In this document: positions 1 to 5,247 of the stretch, piece by piece
Layout: each line of letters starts with the position of its first letter
Numbering within the stretch: the first letter of the stretch is position 1
Assembly: GCA_900543305.1 (NCBI GenBank)
Contig: UQQZ01000080.1
Coordinates: forward strand, 1 to 11,297
Direction of reading: 5' to 3'
Length of the DNA stretch: 11,297 bases
Source of the DNA: an uncultured Oscillospiraceae bacterium
GTDB taxonomy: Bacteria > Bacillota > Clostridia > Oscillospirales > Acutalibacteraceae
Program-made: the position numbers and the translations under genes
Notes under the pieces: generated by a model
Databases searched by the model: none
The model's input: only the letters and a program-made list of their open reading frames with translations
Told to the model about the DNA's origin: nothing

Positions 1-163
1 CTGATCCGGGCCTTTTTCCACTCGCCTAACACGGGGCCCACACGGGCCTTTTGGGAGCTGGGTCGGGTACTTCCCCACCTTGGGTGGAAACCCGCAACAA
101 CGGGCCACACGGGGCTCAACAGGCGGGAACAGGTGATCCTTCCGGTTCCTGGCTGCGGGGCGC
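1..163. other. GC-rich non-coding stretch with short hairpins and an imperfect repeat
   Basis: No ORF here looks like a protein. Three short perfect inverted repeats follow one another: 35-48 (GGCCC, loop ACAC, GGGCC), 75-87 (CCACC, loop TTG, GGTGG) and 91-104 (CCCG, 6-nt loop, CGGG). Two imperfect direct copies of a block share the exact core CCACACGGG at 38-46 and 105-113, 67 bp apart; the flanking AAC/ACGGGG and GGCC bases also resemble each other. The 35-48 stem is followed by TTTT on the plus strand, so it could be a weak plus-strand terminator. It lies beyond the terminator of the neighbouring minus-strand gene. Function is unknown; a structured intergenic or origin-like site is only a guess. 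Confidence 0.4.
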
Positions 164-203
164 AAAAAAGGCCGCTGCCGGGTTTTGCCTGGCAGCGGCC
201 TTT
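164..203 (-). terminator. Rho-independent terminator of the 129-aa gene
   Basis: On the minus strand a perfect 10-bp GC stem (GGCCGCTGCC / GGCAGCGGCC, plus-strand arms 170-179 and 191-200) is followed directly by TTTTTT (169-164). It starts seven bases after the TAG stop of the 129-aa gene, so it closes that unit. The upstream side is AAA, giving further pairing with the U-tract. Confidence 0.93.
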
Positions 204-209
204 CGCTCT

Positions 210-599
210 CTATTTCATGTTCTCGAAGTAAGTCCCACAGCGCCCCCAAAGGCGGAAGCCGACCCGCTCCGCCTCTAAGTCCGTCACCCGGCGAAATACC
301 GGCTTTCCACGGATGCAGGCCCCCACATAGTAGAGGTTCCCGCAGGTTCTGCACCGCAGGTAGTGACACACGGTAAAGTGCTGCTCTGCGTTTATGACTC
401 TGTCCGTGTCCTCCAGGGGACAGTCCCCGGCGAACAGTTCCAGTTTGCCCTGAGAGATCAGCTCCTTGGCCATGGCCATGACCTGGTCGTATGTTTCCCC
501 AGGGTCCCTATGCCTGCCTGTCATCAACCGATGAAGCCCAGAACAGGATGGGCATTGGTTTTCCCAAAGTGCCATTGAGTTGTTGCTCTGAGTGTTCAC
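210..599 (-). CDS. Cys-rich putative zinc-ribbon protein, 129 aa, unknown function
   Basis: I do not recognise a named family. The protein has two CxxC pairs, CPSC at residues 16-19 and CRTC at 83-86, plus single cysteines at 60, 78, 95 and 121 and several histidines. The second pair sits in a pattern typical of zinc ribbons (CxxCGNLYYVGAC, 83-95). Metal binding is inferred. No signal peptide or membrane segment is visible, so it is probably cytoplasmic. The start is GTG at 599, with AAGGAGG nine bases upstream; an in-frame ATG eight codons later has no comparable site. It has its own promoter (TATAAT at 628-623) and a strong terminator seven bases after the stop, so it is a single-gene unit apart from the conjugation operon. 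It could be a small regulator or a mobile-element housekeeping protein. Confidence 0.8.
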   Translation of the reverse strand: MNTQSNNSMALWENQCPSCSGLHRLMTGRHRDPGETYDQVMAMAKELISQGKLELFAGDCPLEDTDRVINAEQHFTVCHYLRCRTCGNLYYVGACIRGKPVFRRVTDLEAERVGFRLWGRCGTYFENMK

Positions 600-622
600 T
601 GGCGATCCCCTCCTTTGAAACT

Positions 623-650
623 ATTATACCATAGAGTCGGAGGGGGGCAA
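623..650 (-). promoter_or_regulatory. Sigma-A-like promoter for the 129-aa gene
   Basis: On the minus strand a perfect -10 box TATAAT (628-623) is preceded after 16 bp by TTGCCC (650-645), four of six matches to TTGACA. Predicted transcription starts near 616, giving a short leader before the GTG start at 599. It is the clearest promoter in the window. Confidence 0.65.
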
Positions 651-719
651 AGTTTCTTCCTTATCCTCCGGCTCGAACAGGTACTTTGCCCGCAGGTAAT
701 CCACATTTTTCTCCTCCAC
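624..719 (-). CDS. Possible 31-aa small protein or remnant without a good start
   Basis: From a GTG at 719 this frame reads as a charged, helix-like peptide containing NVDYLRAKYLFEPEDKEE and ending in TAA at 626-624. The composition looks like real protein. No Shine-Dalgarno motif precedes the GTG. The same frame stays open back to 782 (just after a TGA at 785-783) and still reads plausibly (RITEFLKSLARIHHAVEE), but that part holds no ATG, GTG or TTG before 719. Its first 37 bases overlap the end of the 65-aa gene in another frame. It may be a startless remnant, use a rare start, or depend on frameshifting from the 65-aa gene. The promoter of the next gene lies over its stop codon. A competing frame from ATG 706, with GGAGGAG before it, gives a 36-aa peptide of unlikely composition. 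Confidence 0.3.
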   Translation of the reverse strand: MEEKNVDYLRAKYLFEPEDKEETLPPSDSMV

Positions 720-745
720 AGCATGGTGTATTCGTGCAAGTGATT

Positions 746-943
746 TTAGAAATTCTGTGATGCGGTGCTGTCCGACCCTGTATCATCCAGAAACTCCCGG
801 ACGGTGGGCGGTACGTGGCGCTCGTAAAGGCGTGATAGGGCATAGGTAAGCTCGGTGATCACCGTGGTGTCTTTTTTGGCGAGAAAATGAGAGAGAGCCT
901 CCAGCTTCTTTTCCGGAAACTCCAAAGTGATGGTTTTGTTCAT
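746..943 (-). CDS. Small 65-aa mobile-element protein, DUF6103-like
   Basis: A short protein with an opening strand-like stretch (MNKTITLEFPEKKLEAL) followed by two helices. From memory it resembles small proteins of clostridial conjugative elements labelled DUF6103 (pattern: beta strand, EEKLxAL, later LYxxxVPxxVREFL); here the end is LYERHVPPTVREFL at about residues 39-52. The layout also resembles ribbon-helix-helix DNA-binding proteins, but that is inference. ATG 943 is preceded by GGAAGGAG with a six-base spacer, a convincing start. It lies 62 bases after the cyclotransferase gene, separated by a hairpin that could attenuate transcription. It is the last clear gene of the operon. Confidence 0.72.
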   Translation of the reverse strand: MNKTITLEFPEKKLEALSHFLAKKDTTVITELTYALSRLYERHVPPTVREFLDDTGSDSTASQNF

Positions 944-957
944 GTGGCGCTCCTTCC

Positions 958-998
958 AAAATAGAGAAAGCCCCTGCGGGAAATATGGGCAAGGGCTT
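958..998 (-). terminator. Possible weak terminator or attenuator hairpin
   Basis: On the minus strand AAGCCCTTGC (998-989) pairs with GCAGGGGCTT (977-968): ten base pairs with one G-U wobble and an 11-nt loop. It is followed by TCTCTATTTT (967-958), an imperfect U-tract. It lies between the cyclotransferase stop (1006) and the 65-aa gene (start 943). The large loop and broken U-tract suggest partial termination, and no new promoter is visible before the next gene, so some read-through is likely. Confidence 0.5.
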
Positions 999-1005
999 CC
1001 AAATG

Positions 1006-1662
1006 TTACATGGTTTGTTTGGGCGATTCTTCCTCACTGGAAGGAGAATCTTCCGGTTCCTGGGACAACTGAGGCGGCGGGTCCACCGCGTCTAAGACGG
1101 CACGGGTCTGCTCCAGAGTCAGGGAATTTCCCGCCAGAGCGGTGGAGTTGTGAGCGTACTCTACCTCAAAATCCCGCTGCTTTTGGAGGATCTTCTCTAA
1201 AGGGATCGTGAATGTTGGATGCATCTCTTGCCGGGAATCCTCCAGCGCCTTGTCCAGTACCGCCTGGTCAAACCCGGCGGCCTGGTACCCCTCACGGATG
1301 GTATCCAGGTAGAACGGCGAAGGCTCGTTGCAATCGAATCCCGGCTGCATCACATAGGCCATGGCGGTGACCGTTTTATCGTCCAGCTCCACAGGGAGGT
1401 TCACCTTGCCATAGTAACGAGGAAACCCTTCATACAGATCGAGACAGGCTTCGTCCCGAACACTCACCTTCCACAACAGAACGGGGACATTGCCCTCCTC
1501 GCTCCGCTCAATGGTGGCGTGGGCGTTGTGTGGCCTGCCCCGGAAGAGCAGGCGGTAACCGGACAGTTCTGCCTTGCCCGCCACCTTAGAATCAGGGCAG
1601 CGATAGCCCATCTGGCCCAGGTTCAAGTTGCTGCCGTAGGCCAAGTAAAGTTTTGTTTTCAT
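1006..1662 (-). CDS. Gamma-glutamylcyclotransferase-like (AIG2/GGCT fold) protein
   Basis: The 218-aa protein opens with the fold's substrate-binding loop LAYGSNLN (residues 7-14) and carries LDLYEGFPRYY at 74-84, whose Glu78 matches the catalytic glutamate of the family. Known family members cleave gamma-glutamyl groups with release of 5-oxoproline. The catalytic domain ends near residue 145; the remaining ~70 residues are an unrecognised extension ending in a Pro/Glu/Ser-rich tail, making it longer than the usual ~120-150 aa. No signal peptide is seen, so it is cytoplasmic. ATG 1662 has AAGGAGTGA six bases upstream. It lies 21 bases after an amidoligase gene; that pairing suggests one enzyme makes, and the other trims or cleaves, amide-linked glutamyl products. 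The substrate is unknown. Confidence 0.88.
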   Translation of the reverse strand: MKTKLYLAYGSNLNLGQMGYRCPDSKVAGKAELSGYRLLFRGRPHNAHATIERSEEGNVPVLLWKVSVRDEACLDLYEGFPRYYGKVNLPVELDDKTVTAMAYVMQPGFDCNEPSPFYLDTIREGYQAAGFDQAVLDKALEDSRQEMHPTFTIPLEKILQKQRDFEVEYAHNSTALAGNSLTLEQTRAVLDAVDPPPQLSQEPEDSPSSEEESPKQTM

Positions 1663-1683
1663 GTTGCGTCACTCCTTGTTGTG

Positions 1684-2715
1684 CTACATCTGCATGGTGA
1701 AACTTTGAGTTTCGCCATGCTCAGCGTTTGATTCTTCTTCCACTTCCGGAGGGAATGGCGGAGGCTGCGGCAGCTGTTCCAGGGCAGCCTGACGCATCCG
1801 TTCCCGCTGTTTTTGGAGCTGGGCCGGGTCACGCCACGCCAGGTTTCCCTCCAAGTTTTCCAGAAGATGTTTCCGGGCGGTAGCAAATTCGTCCCCGATC
1901 ATGCCCATGCGCAAAAGCCAAGTCCGGAAGGTGTAGGCCGGGTTGGTGGTCTGGGTCTTGGTGTGGCTGGCGGCCCGCTGATTCAGCGCCTGGGCGCATA
2001 CCGCCAGGCACAGCTGGATGTCCGCCTTGACCTTCCCGGCGTGCTCCACGGTGGAGTTGAACAACCGGAACTCCACCGTGCCTTTGGAAAACACACTATG
2101 GAGGTTCAGGGCGTGGTAGCGGGAAGCGTGATAATGGGTGCTGCTGCCGTCCTCCCCGCCGTACCAGATTTTCTGAAAGGCCTGCATGGTTTGGGGCCGT
2201 TTGCGGTTGAGCTCCCGGAGAAAACGCTCATCAGTGGGCTTGCAGTAACCCCAGCGGGACTCGGTTACCTGGAGTGCCTGGAATAACAGGTCCTCTTTGC
2301 TGTAGAAGATGTTCACCAGGTTTCGCAGGGTCCTGGCATTGAAAGCCGCTGCCTCAACGTGGACATGGATGCCGCAGGAGGTGTTGGAGAAGGCTCCCTT
2401 GTGGCGAAGCTGCCGCACAAGTTCCTGGATAATGGGAATATCTTCGTAGGTGCAGATGGGGCTGACCAGCTCGGTTTTGTAGGCAGCATCGGCAGTCACT
2501 TTTTGACCATTTTCTTTCTTCTCTGGGACGATGCTCCCGTCAAAGGTAAATTTCCACTCCCGGCTCTGGGAATCGGTGGCGGCGTAGGTCTTATAGTAGG
2601 TGCCCAGGTACCGGCTCTCCCCGCCGAGAAAGGAAGCGGCAACCTGAGAGGCTTTCTCTCGGGTGATGCCGGTCATCTCCACCTCAATGCCGAAGCGCAG
2701 CTGCCGAAGGTCCGT
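1684..2715 (-). CDS. Amidoligase (COOH-NH2 ligase, Amidoligase_2-like), probable ACG start
   Basis: This is an amidoligase of the glutamine-synthetase-like COOH-NH2 ligase group, expected to join a carboxylate and an amine at ATP cost. Recognisable motifs, in order: RFGIEVEMTGITR near the N-terminus, YKTELVSPI, CGIHVHVE, RYHALNLHS and GTVEFRLFNST. The C-terminal ~30 residues are Pro/Glu-rich. Start choice matters: the first standard start in frame, GTG 2682, falls inside the conserved RFGIEVEMTG motif and would delete its beginning. ACG 2715 lies exactly eight bases after GAGGTG (2729-2724) and gives TDLRQLRFGIEVEMTG, 343 aa; I use it. ATG 2723 is out of frame (a -1 shift would be needed). 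The frame opens right after the TGA of the upstream gene, 12 bases earlier. It is followed by the cyclotransferase gene. The substrate is not evident. Confidence 0.87.
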   Translation of the reverse strand, partial: TDLRQLRFGIEVEMTGITREKASQVAASFLGGESRYLGTYYKTYAATDSQSREWKFTFDGSIVPEKKENGQKVTADAAYKTELVSPICTYEDIPIIQELVRQLRHKGAFSNTSCGIHVHVEAAAFNARTLRNLVNIFYSKEDLLFQALQVTESRWGYCKPTDERFLRELNRKRPQTMQAFQKIWYGGEDGSSTHYHASRYHALNLHSVFSKGTVEFRLFNSTVEHAGKVKADIQLCLAVCAQALNQRAASHTKTQTTNPAYTFRTWLLRMGMIGDEFATARKHLLENLEGNLAWRDPAQLQKQRERMRQAALEQLPQPPPFPPEVEEESNAEHGETQSFTMQM

Positions 2716-2727
2716 GGCCTCATCACC

Positions 2728-3318
2728 TCACATGGTCATCCCCTGAGAGAGTTCTTTTTTCTCCGGGAAAGGAAAATCGCTTTGATTTGCAAGGACAAAG
2801 AGATTGATCTCCTGATTTGCCAAGAGATCTCGAACTTTTTCTGCACAGGAGCGAAAGGAGACCAGGTAAAGGTCCGCCCGCTCATGGCGGCGCATGGTGA
2901 CCAGATCATCCTTCCGGATGGCGGTTTTCAGACCCTGGACGTAATTGAGCACTGACCGGATACTGGTTTTCTTGAGGCCATCATCGTCCAGTTCCTCCCA
3001 GTGGTGGATCAGGTATTGATAGTAGGGGTCGGCAAGATAAGCGGCAAGGGAGTCCTTGGCATGACTGCGGATTTCCTCTGACCGGGCCATGTAGCTGTCC
3101 TCCACCTTGGGAGGCAGCTCTCGCTGAAACACCTGGGTGTTTTTGTACAGAGGCTGTTCTTCCTCAATTCTCTGCTTGTAGTAGAGGATGTGGTTGCGAA
3201 TCAAATTTAGGTTGACACCGTCCGGATAGAATGGATCGCTGCCGCCCTGTTTTTGGAGGTTCTCCCACTGGTCATAGGCTTTTGCTAACTTATCCAGCAG
3301 GTTTTCCTGGCGGCTCAT
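2728..3318 (-). CDS. Unrecognised 196-aa helical protein of the accessory block
   Basis: I do not recognise this family. The protein is acidic to neutral, mostly helical by composition, with no signal peptide or membrane segment; blocks such as ENLLDKLAKAYDQWENLQKQ (residues 5-24) and YYQYLIHHWEELDDDGLKK look like packed helices. The start is ATG 3318, which overlaps the TGA of the upstream DUF4314-containing gene as ATGA, so translation is probably coupled. A longer reading from 3399 would run through the upstream gene and is not supported. Its TGA (2730-2728) is in the same frame as the following amidoligase, with only 12 bases to the amidoligase start; the two proteins are probably made together. 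Confidence 0.78.
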   Translation of the reverse strand: MSRQENLLDKLAKAYDQWENLQKQGGSDPFYPDGVNLNLIRNHILYYKQRIEEEQPLYKNTQVFQRELPPKVEDSYMARSEEIRSHAKDSLAAYLADPYYQYLIHHWEELDDDGLKKTSIRSVLNYVQGLKTAIRKDDLVTMRRHERADLYLVSFRSCAEKVRDLLANQEINLFVLANQSDFPFPEKKELSQGMTM

Positions 3319-4040
3319 GGTACCATCCCCATGGAAGTCGACGCGTCCTGCTGCGGGAGATTTACCTGCTGGCTCATCTCCCAATTCTGTCCCTGCCACA
3401 GGTGAACATACAGTTCCTCTCCATTCAAGGAGATGGGCCGCTGCTCGAACCCCTCCCCCCAGCCGTCCGAGGCCTGGCCGGAGAGGTAGCTGACAAGCTG
3501 CTGCAGTTCCTCTCCCTCTAGGGGGCTGTCGATCCGGCAGTCCGCAACGCCCCAGAGGACGCCGTCCTTTTCCTCCACGTCGAAGAACGCGGATTTCACC
3601 TTCCAGGACAGGGTATTGTTCTTGTCATACCACCGCATTAGTCCCCGCTCCTGTTCCTCCGGAAGCCGCTCTGCTGCCAGAGCGGTTTGGATGCTTCCTG
3701 CGTAGGGAGTGAGTTCGCTGCCCGTCAGTTCCTCCGGTTCCTCTTCCAGATCTCCCCATTCATTTCGGCAGTATCGCTCCGCTGTGACGGGGAAATAGAG
3801 TTTCAGCTCCATGGGGTCGGGCTGGCGGAGCTGGAAGGTATCCCGCTCCAGATTGAGGGCGGTGTGCTGCCCGGTGTCCCAATTCACCAGGAACCGTCCG
3901 GCGGAATCCACTTTTGCAAGAGTCCCCTGGGCACCATTGTCCACCGGGGATTCCTGATTTCCTTTGGACGTAAGAAGGACGCGGCTCCCAGGCGGGAACT
4001 GCGTCCTCAGAAACTGCACGTATTTTTGAAAAGTTGTCAT
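3315..4040 (-). CDS. DUF4314-containing protein, 241 aa
   Basis: Residues about 12-71 match the DUF4314 pattern: FPPGSRVLL, then SPVDNGAQGTLAKVD, then FLVNWDTGQHTALNLERDTFQ. This small beta-rich domain is common in clostridial mobile elements; its role is unknown. Proteins consisting of this domain alone are usually under 100 aa; here it is followed by ~170 more residues, including a conserved-looking DGWGEGFEQR at 192-201. No membrane segment is present. ATG 4040 overlaps the TGA of the preceding 84-aa gene by four bases (ATGA), and its own TGA overlaps the next ATG the same way, so the three genes form a translationally coupled set. Confidence 0.82.
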   Translation of the reverse strand: MTTFQKYVQFLRTQFPPGSRVLLTSKGNQESPVDNGAQGTLAKVDSAGRFLVNWDTGQHTALNLERDTFQLRQPDPMELKLYFPVTAERYCRNEWGDLEEEPEELTGSELTPYAGSIQTALAAERLPEEQERGLMRWYDKNNTLSWKVKSAFFDVEEKDGVLWGVADCRIDSPLEGEELQQLVSYLSGQASDGWGEGFEQRPISLNGEELYVHLWQGQNWEMSQQVNLPQQDASTSMGMVP

Positions 4041-4291
4041 AGGTCCTCCTTTCTCCGGACCCGACCCGTTCGCAGCAGAGGCGGGTTCCCCGGCTGCTGA
4101 TCCAGGATTTCCTGCCGGAGCAGCGTGTCAAAATCCATGGGCCTGCCGGTGACAGACCGCACCTCGCCGCCCCTGTGGAGCAGGTTCTTGATTTCTTCTC
4201 TGGTCACTGTGTAATAACCGTATTCCGTAAGGAGCTCCACACCTTCCTCCGGGTGGAGCTCCAGGTATTCCTTCAGTGTAATAAAGATCAT
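4037..4291 (-). CDS. Small 84-aa unknown protein
   Basis: I do not recognise the family. It begins MIFITLKEYLELHPEEGVELL and contains a Tyr-rich turn (YGYYTVTREEIKNLL) that suggests a small alpha/beta or helix-turn-helix-like fold, but no specific motif supports DNA binding. The start is not ideal: AAAGG abuts ATG 4291 with no spacer, and only a weaker GAG lies at a usable distance. The downstream ATT 4282 sits eight bases after AAAGGA, so a rare start a few residues later cannot be excluded. It starts six bases after the CHAP gene ends and its TGA overlaps the next gene's ATG, so it belongs to the same operon. Confidence 0.75.
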   Translation of the reverse strand: MIFITLKEYLELHPEEGVELLTEYGYYTVTREEIKNLLHRGGEVRSVTGRPMDFDTLLRQEILDQQPGNPPLLRTGRVRRKEDL

Positions 4292-4297
4292 CCTTTC

Positions 4298-5206
4298 TCA
4301 ATCTGTAACAGGTACGCCGTATCCCTTGATCTCCCCGAAGCCCACGGGATAACTGTTCCGGCGCACCTGGTCGTTGGAGTTTCCCTCAATGGTGTAAACC
4401 CTGCCGTCTGCCACGGATTCCACAATCCCAACGTGGTCAGCAATGGAAGAATCGCTGCCGTACCACTGAAAGAAGATCAGCATTCCCGGTTCCGGGGTGG
4501 CAGAGCCCGGCAACCACTGACCCCGGTTCTGGAACCACTGGACGCCTACGCCGCAGCCCGCGAACTTGGGGACGATCCCAGCGTCAATGTAGCCGCACTG
4601 ATCAGCGCACCAGCTGGCGAAGATGGCGCACCACTCCACCCGTGATCCGAAGCCATACCACGACCAATAGGGCTGGCCGCCCACATTGCCAATTTGAGAT
4701 TGTGCCACGGCCACCATGTCGCTGGCAGTGGTGGCCAGGATCTTATCGAATTCCTCTGGATCAATGTCCGTTCCAAAGGCGGCGTTCACATTGGCGATCA
4801 GTTCTTCATTGGTTTGGTCCGGGGCAAAGCAGCCCACCAGCTTCTCCACAAAATCCGGTTCTTCTCCGTAAGGCGACAGCGCCAACCAGTATAGCGCTTG
4901 GGCCTTGCGAAACTCGTCGAATCCGAAGCCCGCGTCTTTGAGAGCGTCTTGCAGTTGGGTAAGTACGCTGTCGGAGAATTCCAGGAAACCGAGGCTTCCA
5001 ATGTCCAAATCCTCCATGACAGCGGAAACCAGTTCCGGGCTGTCCCAGTCAAAGTCCCCACGAAACACAGCCTCTACGGACAGGACCGGGAGCAGAAACA
5101 AGAGAAGCACCGCCAGCAGGGCGATGCCGATCTTTTCCCAGTTCCTTCGGTCTGTGGCCAGGGCCACGGCGATCTTTTTCAGGGCTGCGCCGATAGTAGC
5201 GGACAT
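4298..5206 (-). CDS. Membrane-anchored CHAP peptidoglycan hydrolase of the transfer apparatus
   Basis: The 302-aa protein has a cytoplasmic N-terminal ~25 residues, one membrane helix at about 27-47, an unrecognised ~110-residue acidic region, and a C-terminal CHAP domain from about 162. The probable catalytic residues are Cys193 in VEWCAIFASWC and His258 in DHVGIV, with Glu274/Asn276 in IEGNSND. CHAP enzymes are cysteine amidases or endopeptidases that cut peptidoglycan; here the role would be local wall opening during mating, as for VirB1-type hydrolases. No second lytic domain is recognised, unlike the two-domain hydrolases of Tn916-type elements. It resembles the CD1108-family proteins of C. 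difficile conjugative transposons by position and layout (from memory). ATG 5206 is preceded by AGGAGGGG with a good spacer, 41 bases after virB4. Confidence 0.9.
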   Translation of the reverse strand: MSATIGAALKKIAVALATDRRNWEKIGIALLAVLLLFLLPVLSVEAVFRGDFDWDSPELVSAVMEDLDIGSLGFLEFSDSVLTQLQDALKDAGFGFDEFRKAQALYWLALSPYGEEPDFVEKLVGCFAPDQTNEELIANVNAAFGTDIDPEEFDKILATTASDMVAVAQSQIGNVGGQPYWSWYGFGSRVEWCAIFASWCADQCGYIDAGIVPKFAGCGVGVQWFQNRGQWLPGSATPEPGMLIFFQWYGSDSSIADHVGIVESVADGRVYTIEGNSNDQVRRNSYPVGFGEIKGYGVPVTD

Positions 5207-5247
5207 GGGTTACCCCTCCTTCTGCTTGTATTTTATTCACGACTCAG

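Noticed and set aside
661..843. 60-aa minus-strand ORF with several cysteines
   Set aside because: Alternate frame over the 65-aa gene and the startless segment; composition is poor and no ribosome binding site precedes it.
1219..1731. 170-aa plus-strand ORF
   Set aside because: It is antisense to the GGCT-like gene and the amidoligase 3' end, whose family motifs are clear; it has no supporting motif.
2721..2730. TGA recoding fusing the 196-aa protein to the amidoligase
   Set aside because: The two are in one frame around a single TGA, but TGA is a normal stop elsewhere in the operon (for example virB4 and the CHAP gene) and no recoding structure is evident.
2359..2955. 198-aa plus-strand ORF
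   Set aside because: Antisense shadow of the amidoligase and 196-aa genes; glycine/leucine-rich composition is a by-product of the opposite-strand codons.
3319..3399. 27-residue N-terminal extension of the 196-aa protein
   Set aside because: It lies within the upstream DUF4314 gene; the ATGA overlap at 3318 is the consistent start, matching the junction one gene earlier.
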